From NCBI GenBank assembly GCA_946479615.1, contig CAMLGR010000068.1, positions 1 through 23,815 on the forward strand: a stretch of DNA of 23,815 bases, in the 5' to 3' direction. Each line of letters opens with the position of its first letter. Within the stretch, counting starts at the first letter, position 1. The notes below the pieces were generated by a model. The model saw nothing but the letters and a program-made list of their open reading frames with translations. It was not told the DNA's origin and ran no database searches. A program made the position numbers and the translations under genes. This DNA comes from an uncultured Bacteroidota bacterium. GTDB taxonomy: Bacteria > Bacteroidota > Bacteroidia > Chitinophagales > Chitinophagaceae. This document shows, piece by piece, positions 15,016 to 22,828 of the stretch.

Positions 15016-15543
15016 ATGGAATTTCAATACATCAAAGCATTACATATTATTTTTGTCGTTACCTGGTTTGCCGGGCTGTTTTACCTGCCACGCTTAATGG
15101 TGTATGCAGCGGAAGCGGCTGTTATACCGGATGAACAGGCAAAGAAAATATTGTTATCGCAATACCAGTTGATGAAAAAGCGGTTGCTGTACGGGATCAC
15201 CTGGCCTTCGGCTATTATTACTTTATTGATGGGAGCGCGGCTGCTGATGCTTTATCCCCTGACGGACTGGCTGAAGGTCAAACTCATTTTTGTTGTTTTA
15301 TTATATGGATACCATGTATCCCTGCAGGTGATCTTTCTGCAACAGCAGCGTCAAGTATTCAAATATTCCGGTCAGCAACTACGTTTATGGAATGAAGTGC
15401 CGACGGTTATCCTTTTCGCCATTGTATTTTTAGTCGTACTGAAAAACACCGTCTCTTTCTGGTGGGGATTGCTGGGGTTATCGGCACTGATCGTACTTCT
15501 GTCAGTTGCTATACGCGTCTATAAATATTTCCGGAAAAAATGA
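15016..15543 (+). CDS. hemJ: Protoporphyrinogen oxidase HemJ
   Basis: This 175-residue integral membrane protein of the HemJ (UPF0093) family oxidises protoporphyrinogen IX to protoporphyrin IX. It has four or five predicted helices. The family signature ALHIIFVVTWFAGLFYLPRL holds His10, Trp17 and Arg26, with WLKVKLIFVVLLYGYHVSLQ and LWNEVPTVILFAIVFLVV further on. Its place at the end of the operon, right after hemL, supports the assignment. No HemG or HemY homologue is in the window. HemJ is widespread in Bacteroidota. The C-terminal helix ends in a basic YKYFRKK tail. It is convergent with the barrel protein gene 37 bases away, and no clear terminator separates them. Confidence 0.92.
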   Translation: MEFQYIKALHIIFVVTWFAGLFYLPRLMVYAAEAAVIPDEQAKKILLSQYQLMKKRLLYGITWPSAIITLLMGARLLMLYPLTDWLKVKLIFVVLLYGYHVSLQVIFLQQQRQVFKYSGQQLRLWNEVPTVILFAIVFLVVLKNTVSFWWGLLGLSALIVLLSVAIRVYKYFRKK

Positions 15544-15580
15544 TAAAGCCGGTCACTTAAAACTTAACTCTGACATCTTT

Positions 15581-18328
15581 TTACATCGCCGGAACTCTCC
15601 TGATTCTTTGCCCGCCTCCCGAAAATTTCTGCATCCTGTAATTAAAGGAGAGCAGGAAATACCTGGCCAGCCTGTTATTGCGGCTATCGGTGATCGTGGT
15701 TTCATTGATGGTGCGTGTAATGCCTGTATTCTGATTGAACAGATCATAGCCCTGTAATTTCAAGGTGCCACGGTTGTTTTTCAAGAAGCGGTATTCAGTA
15801 TATACATTCAGGATAACGGGATTGCTGTTGACATTACTGCTGAAGCCGTAGTTGATCGTTTTACTGAAATCATAGCCAAGCGTAAGATCCTTAAAGAAAT
15901 AATTTTTTCCGCCAACACCTATATTCAGGGTACGTGCTTTGGTAACATTCGTGAAATCAGCATACCGGGTCGTCGTCTTATAAAAAGTATAGTTGACATT
16001 TACAGTAGCATCTACGATGTCATTCAGGTCAATGCGGAAAGAAGCAGAAGGACGAAGGTTCCAGTTATTACCTTTTGTCCGTTGATTATCGGTAAAAGAA
16101 ATATTGTTATTATAATTCGCCTGGAAAGCCGCGGTCAGTGAATACTTCCGGTTATCAAACGGCTGGGTAAAAGACCCATTGGCACTGACATTATAAAAGC
16201 CATTGGTGTTCAGGTAAGAAGTGGTACGACCCGTACCTGAAATATTATTCACCCGGCTATTGACGATCTTGTTATCGGTTTGGTCGAAAGAAAGATTGGT
16301 GAATAATGATTTTCCCGTCTTGCTATCGAATTTATTATACTGTACACTCAATCTCCTGGTTAACTCCGCCTGCAAACGCGGATTGCCAATCACGATATTA
16401 TTCAGGTTGGAACTATCCGTTACCGGTTGCAGTTGCATGAAATCAGGCTCACGGCTGGTGCCATTATAGGTCAGCGTTAAGGAATGGCTGCGGGCAAAAT
16501 TGTAAACGAATCTCGCTGAAGGGATCCAGTTGGTATTATGATAATCGGTACTGATAGCTTTGCCAATTGACTGTCCGCTCAACGAAGATGGTTGTGAGAT
16601 CATTCCTACTACATAATTATATTTCGTGGTACCACCTTTTATATTTATCCCGATGCGGTTGGTGACAAACTGGTAATCGAAATGATTGCTCTGGATAGGG
16701 TTGAATATTGCCTTCTCTGTCGTTGGATCGATATCATTCACATTGCGGATATTATTGGTGGCCGATTTGTTCCATTCATAATTCAGTTCAAGATAATTAC
16801 GGCCATTGCCAATAGGTTCTGTATATGAGACACGCGCCTGTGTTCTTGTATTCTTATTAATAATATCGATCGCTTGTTGTTGAATCGTATCGGTATGAAA
16901 TACGGGCACCAATGTCGAATCGTCATTCGCATACGTATTTCTCAGGTCCTGGTCCTGGTTACGATAGGAATACGTAATGCTGCCAGTGAAATTGAAATTG
17001 CGACCTCTCTTGTTGAATTTATGATTATAGGTCAGGTCACCTCCACTATTGGGTGATCTGGTATTACTCGATGACTGATTATTATTTAAGGTATAATAAC
17101 CGGTGCGGCTGATAGCAGACTGGCTGCGGTTGGCCGAGCCGGAGGTTGACAAGGATACATAAGGAGTGATCTTCAGGAAATTCATCGTATCGATCCGGTA
17201 TTCAAAATTGAAAGTAGCCCTGTGATTATCTCCATGAGAGCGGCTTTCGCTGGTGCGGTTCGTAAAGCGGATATTCATCGGGTTGATATCCTGTTGCTGT
17301 GAAGCAGTGACCGAAGTGGTATTCCTCGACGAATAACTATAACTGCCATTCACAGAAATATTTTTCCCCCATTTATCCCGGTAATTGATCCCCACCGATT
17401 TGGACAAAGTGATGCCATTGCCGCCTCCGCCACCGCGTTCTGCGCTTCCGAAATTGACGCCACGGGCGCCGCCGCCTCTTCCACCGCCATTGAAATTAAA
17501 AAGATTGGTATTGGTGTTATTGATCGATCCCAGGAAAGAAATTTGTTGTTCACCTTTAAAATTATTGGCGACCAGTCCCGCTGCATAACGGCCATCGGTA
17601 CCACCGGCCACAGTACCATTGCCAAATTTGCCACGGTTACGATCCTTACGCGTATTGATATTAATGATCTTTTCAGGTTCGCCGCTTTTAATGCCGGTCA
17701 GGTTGGCCATATCTCCATAATCATCGATGATCTGGATATTATCAATGATATCGGCCGGCAGGTTTTGTGTAGCGGTTTGTACATCACCGCCAAAAAAATC
17801 CTTGCCATTCACTCTTACCCGTGCAACGACTTTGCCCTGCGCCGTGATCTGTCCATCCTTTTCTACCGTCACTCCCGGCAATTTCTTGATCACATCTTCC
17901 ACAGGCGCTCCATCCCTTACTTTATAAGCGCTGGTTTTATATTCGATCGTATCTTCTTTGATCGTTACCGGGTTCACCGAGGTGACGATCACTTCCGGCA
18001 TCACCGTCAATTCCTGGATCAGTTTGATCGTGCCGGCATTGATCTTTTCAGCCGGGTGCTTGTATGTTTTGGTGTAGGAAGAATAGCCAATACTGGATAT
18101 TTCGATGGTGAGTGACCGGTCCGTTGCTAACCGTACGGTAAATAATCCATCCTTGCGGGTAATAAAACCGATACTATCTTTCTCATTATGCAACTTAATT
18201 GTCACACCTTCCATAGGTATGCCCAGAGAATCAGTAACTTTACCGGATACTTCCGATATTTTTTGTGAAAATGCCTGTGCAGGAATAGCAAGGCTCAGTA
18301 AAAGGAAAAGGATGGGGTGGCGAAACAT
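15581..18328 (-). CDS. Outer-membrane beta-barrel protein with carboxypeptidase-like regulatory domain
   Basis: This 915-residue protein resembles the TonB-dependent-receptor-like family with an N-terminal carboxypeptidase D regulatory-like domain. The signal peptide spans residues 1-21. The Ig-like regulatory domain is about 26-104 (VSGKVTDSLGIPMEGVTIKL). A plug-like region is about 115-225 (GAPVEDVIKKLPGVTVEKDG and RVRVNGKDFFGGD). The remainder is a beta-barrel rich in Asn, Thr and Tyr. A glycine-rich stretch (FNFNGGGRGGGARG and RGGGGGNG, around 280-310) interrupts the early barrel, probably as a periplasmic or surface loop. The last strand ends YFLLSFNYRMQKF with a 13-residue basic tail. 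No SusD partner is adjacent and no TonB box is obvious, so the transported substrate is unknown. Confidence 0.88.
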   Translation of the reverse strand: MFRHPILFLLLSLAIPAQAFSQKISEVSGKVTDSLGIPMEGVTIKLHNEKDSIGFITRKDGLFTVRLATDRSLTIEISSIGYSSYTKTYKHPAEKINAGTIKLIQELTVMPEVIVTSVNPVTIKEDTIEYKTSAYKVRDGAPVEDVIKKLPGVTVEKDGQITAQGKVVARVRVNGKDFFGGDVQTATQNLPADIIDNIQIIDDYGDMANLTGIKSGEPEKIININTRKDRNRGKFGNGTVAGGTDGRYAAGLVANNFKGEQQISFLGSINNTNTNLFNFNGGGRGGGARGVNFGSAERGGGGGNGITLSKSVGINYRDKWGKNISVNGSYSYSSRNTTSVTASQQQDINPMNIRFTNRTSESRSHGDNHRATFNFEYRIDTMNFLKITPYVSLSTSGSANRSQSAISRTGYYTLNNNQSSSNTRSPNSGGDLTYNHKFNKRGRNFNFTGSITYSYRNQDQDLRNTYANDDSTLVPVFHTDTIQQQAIDIINKNTRTQARVSYTEPIGNGRNYLELNYEWNKSATNNIRNVNDIDPTTEKAIFNPIQSNHFDYQFVTNRIGINIKGGTTKYNYVVGMISQPSSLSGQSIGKAISTDYHNTNWIPSARFVYNFARSHSLTLTYNGTSREPDFMQLQPVTDSSNLNNIVIGNPRLQAELTRRLSVQYNKFDSKTGKSLFTNLSFDQTDNKIVNSRVNNISGTGRTTSYLNTNGFYNVSANGSFTQPFDNRKYSLTAAFQANYNNNISFTDNQRTKGNNWNLRPSASFRIDLNDIVDATVNVNYTFYKTTTRYADFTNVTKARTLNIGVGGKNYFFKDLTLGYDFSKTINYGFSSNVNSNPVILNVYTEYRFLKNNRGTLKLQGYDLFNQNTGITRTINETTITDSRNNRLARYFLLSFNYRMQKFSGGGQRIRRVPAM

Positions 18329-18338
18329 TATCCGGGTT

Positions 18339-18349
18339 TACAACTTAGA
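18339..18349 (-). promoter_or_regulatory. 11-mer shared with the lacI-family leader
   Basis: Read on the minus strand, TCTAAGTTGTA lies 10 bases before the barrel-protein ATG. The identical 11-mer occurs at 22810-22820, 8 bases before the LacI-family ATG. It could be a short leader motif or a promoter or operator element shared by both. Confidence 0.3.
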
Positions 18350-18589
18350 TGCTTTTTACTGATATAGCTGGCGCTGCAGATTAATTAAAGAAAGGATAAA
18401 ATATGAATGGTAGCATATATTTAAATGACGGTCATATACGTTCATTCTCAGGACACTTCAGGATGGATAAAAAAGGACATTTACTACTTTGTGTCCAATG
18501 AATTGCGTGGTCGTCTTGTCATCTTTCCTGTCCATCCGCCTGTTTTTTTCATTGCCTGTTTCTTTCACCCACTTAGTAAATACCAGGAA

Positions 18590-19327
18590 ATGCGGGTAGG
18601 ATTATTTGTTCCCTGTTATATTGACCAATTATATCCCCAGGTAGCCATTGCCACCATGGAACTATTGGAGAAGTTAGGTTGTGAAGTAGTCGTACCATTG
18701 AATCAAACCTGTTGCGGCCAACCGATGGCCAACAGTGGTTTTGCTTCGTTGACCCAAGGATGCGATGTAAATTTCGTTGCCAATTTTTCCAATGCCGATT
18801 ACATCGTTTCTTCTTCTGGCAGTTGCGTATTGCATGTAAAGGAACACCTGCATGATAAAAACGAATCAGCGGTATCATTTATAAAAACGCATATTTATGA
18901 ACTGACAGAGTTCCTGGCCGATGTGTTGCAGGTGAAAAACATCGATGCTTCTTTTCCTCATAAAGTCGGATTGCATATCAGTTGTCATGGTCAGCGTGGC
19001 TTACACGTATCATCCATGAGTGAAACAGTATCGCCTTCTTTTTCCAAACCTGAAAAATTATTGGGGATGGTCAAAGGATTAGAATTGACACTTCCCGTAC
19101 GGCCGGATGAATGTTGCGGATTTGGCGGCACCTTCTGTGTGTTTGAAGAAGCGGTTAGTGTCAAGATGGGAAAGGACAGGATCGCGGAACACCGTGCGAA
19201 CGAAGTTGAATATATTACCGGAATCGATACCAGTTGCCTTATGCATCTCGAAGGAATTTTAAAACGGCAGGGTAGTCATGTCAAAACCATTCATATCGCG
19301 GAGATATTAAACAGTAACCTCGTATGA
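18590..19327 (+). CDS. lutA: L-lactate oxidation Fe-S subunit LutA
   Basis: This 245-residue protein has two CCG (cysteine-rich) domains, as in LutA/YkgE and in glycolate oxidase GlcF and heterodisulfide reductase subunits. Domain one has Cys9, the Cys41-Cys42-Gly43 pair and Cys79. Domain two has Cys132, Cys175-Cys176-Gly177 and a later TSCLMH. The start at 18590 (MRVGLFVPCYIDQLYPQ) matches the family N-terminus and has an AGGAA element just upstream. A longer reading from 18425 adds 55 non-family residues and is rejected. LutABC oxidises L-lactate to pyruvate in the cytosol, with electrons passed through Fe-S clusters. It overlaps lutB by four bases (ATGA). Confidence 0.93.
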   Translation: MRVGLFVPCYIDQLYPQVAIATMELLEKLGCEVVVPLNQTCCGQPMANSGFASLTQGCDVNFVANFSNADYIVSSSGSCVLHVKEHLHDKNESAVSFIKTHIYELTEFLADVLQVKNIDASFPHKVGLHISCHGQRGLHVSSMSETVSPSFSKPEKLLGMVKGLELTLPVRPDECCGFGGTFCVFEEAVSVKMGKDRIAEHRANEVEYITGIDTSCLMHLEGILKRQGSHVKTIHIAEILNSNLV

Positions 19328-20694
19328 AGACAGCCGATCATGCACAGGCAGCAAAGCAATTCATCAAAGATGAACCGCGTACCGACTGGCACGATGAAAC
19401 ATTATGGTTCATCCGGCAAAAAAGGGATAAAGCAGCGCATGGATTGCCTGAATGGGAGCCATTGCGTCAATGGGCCTCCGATATAAAAGATCATACCTTA
19501 TCCCGGCTTGGCGATTATTTAATTGAATTTGAAAAAAATGCTACCGCGAATGGCATCACTGTACATTGGGCGGCGGATGCGGCCAGTCATAACCAGATCA
19601 TTTTAGATATTGCCCGTACACACCACGTGAAAAGAATGGTGAAAAGCAAGTCGATGCTTACCGAGGAATGTCATCTTAATTCCTTTTTAATCGAAAATGG
19701 GATTGAAGTGGTGGATACCGATCTTGGCGAACGGATCGTACAGTTCCGCGATGAACCACCCAGTCATATTGTATTACCTGCTATTCATTTAAAGAAACAG
19801 GATGTCAGTGAGACCTTTCATGAATTCCTTCATACAGAAAAAGGTAATAATGATCCGCAATATTTAACTGAATCGGCCAGACAGCACCTGCGTAATAAAT
19901 TTCTCGAAAGCCAGCTTGCGCTGACCGGTGTCAACTTTGCCGTGGCGGAAACAGGCGGCTTTGTGGTGTGCACCAATGAAGGGAATGCCGATATGGGTGC
20001 ACATGCCGCCAGTGTTCATATTGCGTGTATGGGTATTGAGAAGATCATTCCGAAGACAGCGCATTTACCCGTGTTCCTGCGTTTACTCACACGCAGCGCA
20101 ACGGGTCAGCCGATTACTACTTATTCCAGTCATTTCTTAAAACCGAGGCCTGGTCAGCAAATGCATATTATCATGGTTGATAATGGCAGAACCAAACAAC
20201 TGGGAAGAAAAGATTTTAAAAACTCATTGAAATGCATCCGTTGTGCTGCTTGCTTCAATACCTGCCCGGTCTACCGGAGAAGCGGTGGTCATAGTTATCA
20301 TAGTACAGTTGCCGGGCCAATCGGTTCTATCCTGAATCCGAACCTGGATATGAAAAAAAATGCAGACCTGCCTTTTGCTTCCACGCTGTGCGGCTCCTGC
20401 AGTAATGTATGTCCTGTGAAGATCGATATACATGAACAATTATGGAAATGGCGGCAGGTGATCAGTGCAGAAGGATATGTGGCTACCGGAAAAAAAATAG
20501 GCATGAAGGGAATGGCGTTTGTTTTAGGAAGACCGGGCCTTTACCGGTTTACCGGCAAAGTTGCCAGGTGGGTGATGAGGAACTTTCCCTTTTTAGTTCG
20601 TAATAAATTAAATCCCTGGTACAAGCAACGCGAAATGCCACCGGCTCCCAAACAAAGTTTCAGGGACTGGTATATCAGGAACAAAAAACAATGA
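19324..20694 (+). CDS. lutB: L-lactate oxidation Fe-S protein LutB
   Basis: This 456-residue protein has an N-terminal LUD-type domain (about 60-300; ARTHHVKRMVKSKSMLTEE and GGFVVCTNEGNADMG) followed by a two-cluster ferredoxin domain. Cluster one uses Cys304, Cys307, Cys310 and Cys314 (CIRCAACFNTCPVYR). Cluster two uses Cys356, Cys359 and Cys363 (CGSCSNVCPVKID), with further contributions likely from the cluster-one motif. This is the usual architecture of LutB/YkgF. It is translationally coupled to lutA and lutC by ATGA overlaps, so the three subunits are probably made in fixed ratio. It is cytosolic and perhaps membrane-associated through its basic C-terminus. Confidence 0.95.
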   Translation: MKTADHAQAAKQFIKDEPRTDWHDETLWFIRQKRDKAAHGLPEWEPLRQWASDIKDHTLSRLGDYLIEFEKNATANGITVHWAADAASHNQIILDIARTHHVKRMVKSKSMLTEECHLNSFLIENGIEVVDTDLGERIVQFRDEPPSHIVLPAIHLKKQDVSETFHEFLHTEKGNNDPQYLTESARQHLRNKFLESQLALTGVNFAVAETGGFVVCTNEGNADMGAHAASVHIACMGIEKIIPKTAHLPVFLRLLTRSATGQPITTYSSHFLKPRPGQQMHIIMVDNGRTKQLGRKDFKNSLKCIRCAACFNTCPVYRRSGGHSYHSTVAGPIGSILNPNLDMKKNADLPFASTLCGSCSNVCPVKIDIHEQLWKWRQVISAEGYVATGKKIGMKGMAFVLGRPGLYRFTGKVARWVMRNFPFLVRNKLNPWYKQREMPPAPKQSFRDWYIRNKKQ

Positions 20695-21275
20695 GTGCAA
20701 GAGATACCATACTAACAGCGACCAAAGCCAATCAACCGGAGATATCCTTGTTGCCGGAAATCGATCTGCAGGCTGTGATCAGTTATGAGGACGTCGTTGC
20801 GCAATTTATCACAGTACTACAGGGTATCGGTGGTAAAGTTGTTCCTGTGACAAATATCAACGGGGTGAAAAACATACTTGCCGCAGAAATGCAGGAAGGA
20901 AAATATATTGTCAATACAATGCCTGTGCTCGGAGAAGTTGATCCAGGTTTAGGTGCTTTATCTGCACAGCAACTGGCAGGTGTAGATAAAGTCTTTGCCA
21001 GGGGAACGATCGGTGTAGCGGAGAACGGAGCAGTATGGATCTGCGAAAAAAATATGTGCAACCGGTTATTGCCATTCATCTGCCAGCACCTGGTACTGGT
21101 AGTGGATAAAAAAGATATTGTCCATACGATGCATCATGCTTACCAGCGGATCAATGTATTCGAAGAAGGGTTCGGGGTCTTTATTGCCGGACCTTCCAAA
21201 ACCGCCGATATAGAACAAAGCCTTGTGATCGGGGCCCACGGCGCGAGGAGCCTGGTGTTGTACCTGATAGGGTAA
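20691..21275 (+). CDS. lutC: L-lactate oxidation protein LutC
   Basis: This 194-residue LUD-domain protein, the third component of the LutABC lactate utilisation system (YkgG type), carries the family signatures. FARGTIGVAENGAVWICE is in the middle and GPSKTADIEQSLVIGAHGAR is near the C-terminus. Its length is close to that of other Bacteroidota LutC proteins and shorter than B. subtilis LutC. It overlaps lutB by four bases and ends the operon. The neighbours hold no lactate permease and no GntR-type LutR regulator. A repeat region follows it at 21277-21400. Confidence 0.94.
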   Translation: MSARDTILTATKANQPEISLLPEIDLQAVISYEDVVAQFITVLQGIGGKVVPVTNINGVKNILAAEMQEGKYIVNTMPVLGEVDPGLGALSAQQLAGVDKVFARGTIGVAENGAVWICEKNMCNRLLPFICQHLVLVVDKKDIVHTMHHAYQRINVFEEGFGVFIAGPSKTADIEQSLVIGAHGARSLVLYLIG

Positions 21276-21276
21276 C

Positions 21277-21400
21277 GGTGTTAGGTGTTAAACAAATCCG
21301 CAAAGATATTTATTGTGACATGTAATACAAAAAGATTGCTACTGAATATAAAGATGTAACACACCTGACACCTAAAATTTAAAACTTAACGCCTAACACA
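21277..21400. repeat. Inverted repeat of GTGTTAGGTGTTAA type
   Basis: GTGTTAGGTGTTAA (21278-21291) and TTAACGCCTAACAC (21386-21399) are inverted copies with one G-U-type mismatch. A second, degenerate inverted copy (CACACCTGACACCTAAA, ~21358-21376) lies inside the right part. The element follows the lutC stop codon by two bases and covers the intergenic gap toward 21534. Confidence 0.6.
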
Positions 21401-21533
21401 ACACTGGTTGTGCAATTATTTCCACACCGATTAAGTTTTTGTTGTGTTTCGCCCAGGGATAAAAATGGCAAAGCTTTTGAATTATCCTTGCAAATGAATC
21501 AATGCTTCTATAGAATTTTATTAAATTTCAACG

Positions 21534-21827
21534 ATGCAAATGGAAACCATGTTTTCTCTCGAATTTAAATTCCAGGGGAAATCTCACGGCGCGATAATCA
21601 GTGTTAAGCAGGTAAACGGTAAAACAAATTATAATATCACGGTCATGAACGGAGACCTGGAGCGGTTGCTGTTTGGAAATAATATTCTTACTCTGGAAAA
21701 CGGGGCGCTGGTCAATACCAACAAAAATGAAATGGACCCCGAAGTCGCTGCCCTGCACAGTGCCATTACAACCTCACTTGAAAACCGGCTCAACTCACGG
21801 TTTATGATGGAACCGGATTACCAATAG
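21534..21827 (+). CDS. Small hypothetical protein
   Basis: This encodes 97 residues with no signal peptide or membrane helix. The first two thirds look like alternating beta-strands (MFSLEFKFQGKSHGAIISV, TNYNITVMNGDL, ILTLENGAL). The end is an amphipathic helix (EVAALHSAITTSLENRLNSRF). The exact start is uncertain because Met codons also lie at residues 3 and 6. I do not recognise a family. The outline, two or three strands and then a terminal helix ending ENRL, resembles that of the minus-strand protein at 22243-22545, suggesting the two may be distant relatives. A weak TAnnTTTG-like box lies about 60 bases upstream. Confidence 0.6.
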   Translation: MQMETMFSLEFKFQGKSHGAIISVKQVNGKTNYNITVMNGDLERLLFGNNILTLENGALVNTNKNEMDPEVAALHSAITTSLENRLNSRFMMEPDYQ

Positions 21828-22242
21828 AAAAGCAAATCATTTAGGAATTGTAGCGGTGATGCGAAAGCCATCGGATCCAGGGAAACTATGGGGCAAATAC
21901 TGTTTACCTGGAAAAGATATTTCAGCAGGAGGAATGGAACACGAATAGATGTGGATGGACGGATGTAAATGGATTTTTTTACCACATAGGATCATAGACA
22001 AATAGAAATACACACATAGGAAAATCTATGTGAAATGAAACCTATGTTCCTATGATCCTATGGTAAAAAAGACGACAGTGTTCACGGATCATACTTTTCT
22101 GCTTCTTATTTTTAATCTATCTATTTTATATCCGTTCATCCACATCTATCCGTGTTCTATTTTTCATATATCACCATGCCTCCCTGCCTTGAACAGGAAT
22201 AATATGCTGCCTGTTATGAAGATAGCTGCCCATCGGTCGCTA
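21828..22242. other. Gene-free region dominated by a nested palindrome
   Basis: Apart from the nested inverted repeat at 21937-22157, described separately, nothing with clear coding or RNA-gene character is seen. A plus-strand open frame (22060-22383) crosses the right half of the palindrome and the opposite-strand gene, and is not coding-like. Confidence 0.5.
21937..22157. repeat. Nested palindrome: outer GATAGATGTGGATG arms, inner CTATGTG-type arms
   Basis: Outer arms at 21937-21969 and 22125-22157 are inverted copies differing at about three or four positions (GAACACG-ATAGATGTGGATG core). Inner arms at about 21974-21997 and 22050-22070 (TTTTTTACCACATAGGATC with a matching right arm) are inverted copies differing by a two-base insertion. 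The inner left arm continues through AATAGAAATACACACATAG, which is the right arm of the 95-101 bp elements at 6663-8581. Here, however, it comes first, so the arrangement is inside-out. The inner right half matches the partial copy at 5345-5398. Confidence 0.8.
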
Positions 22243-22545
22243 CTATTCCCTGGCCTGGTCACCCAGTTTATTTTCTATGGCTTTACCAATGGCGAGACTA
22301 AGCAGGGATTCACGATCGGAATCGCAATGCACCCAGGAACCTTCTTTTGCTTTTTTCAGGTACCTGATTTCCTGGGATGGTAAAATGGATAACCGGTTCT
22401 GTCTGTCGCCTTTTCCATCATAGCGAAAATCATGAACGACATAATAGGGGTCAGAATGGTGAAGTTCCACGGTCGCCCGAAGTAAGATTTTAACGTCTGA
22501 ATGGGCAACGGGAAAATCAAAGTTGATTTCAAATTGCTGTTTCAT
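22243..22545 (-). CDS. Small hypothetical protein
   Basis: The chosen start gives 100 residues beginning MKQQFEINFDFPVAHSDVK. An upstream ATG at 22659 would add 38 His- and Arg-rich residues that look non-coding. The protein has alternating strands (FEINFDFP, VKILLRATVEL, YYVVHDFRYDG), a Lys-rich connector and a final helix (ESLLSLAIGKAIENKLGDQ). No signal peptide or membrane segment is present. I do not recognise a family. It is convergent with the 97-residue gene across the nested palindrome, and is divergent from the LacI-family gene with 283 bases between them. The latter gap includes a T-rich tract and the lacI-family promoter. Confidence 0.6.
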   Translation of the reverse strand: MKQQFEINFDFPVAHSDVKILLRATVELHHSDPYYVVHDFRYDGKGDRQNRLSILPSQEIRYLKKAKEGSWVHCDSDRESLLSLAIGKAIENKLGDQARE

Positions 22546-22798
22546 AACGAAATTATGATGGCAAAAATGGTTGTGTAACATCCTTTTTCTAATTCTGTGC
22601 CAATCTTTTCGGCTGTGAAAAAATTCCACACCCCATGGGATTCCGCTGAAAACTGTCATTTTTTTTACCTACGAAACTTTCAAAATGTTAGTTTTCCTGG
22701 CAGATTTCCAACAGCAAAAAAGACCGTTGGTATCGTAAATTTCATAAGGTAATATGCGAATGAACGTTCAGGAATGGGCCATATCATTAATTATTGTA

Positions 22799-22806
22799 TA
22801 GATTTG
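22799..22806 (+). promoter_or_regulatory. -7 promoter box (TAGATTTG) for LacI-family gene
   Basis: The octamer fits the Bacteroidota consensus TAnnTTTG exactly and lies 22 bases before the ATG at 22829. No clear -33 TTTG is visible at the usual distance, so the promoter may need an activator or be weak. Confidence 0.5.
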
Positions 22807-22828
22807 TTGTCTAAGTTGTACCTCTGAT

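Noticed and set aside
15544..15580. Terminator between hemJ and the convergent barrel gene
   Set aside because: A few T-runs exist but no stable stem could be found.
17543..18115. 190-codon plus-strand open frame inside the outer-membrane protein gene
   Set aside because: It is antisense to the conserved regulatory and plug domains. Its composition (Ile/Asp/Arg/His rich) is what the complement of that gene would give.
18425..18589. N-terminal extension of lutA by 55 residues
   Set aside because: LutA proteins start at the VGLFVPCY strand. The extension has no family match and the ATG at 18590 has a purine-rich AGGAA before it.
22060..22383. Plus-strand open frame of 107 codons
   Set aside because: It crosses the palindromic repeat and lies opposite the better-supported gene at 22243-22545. 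Its composition is Phe/Ile/His rich and not protein-like.
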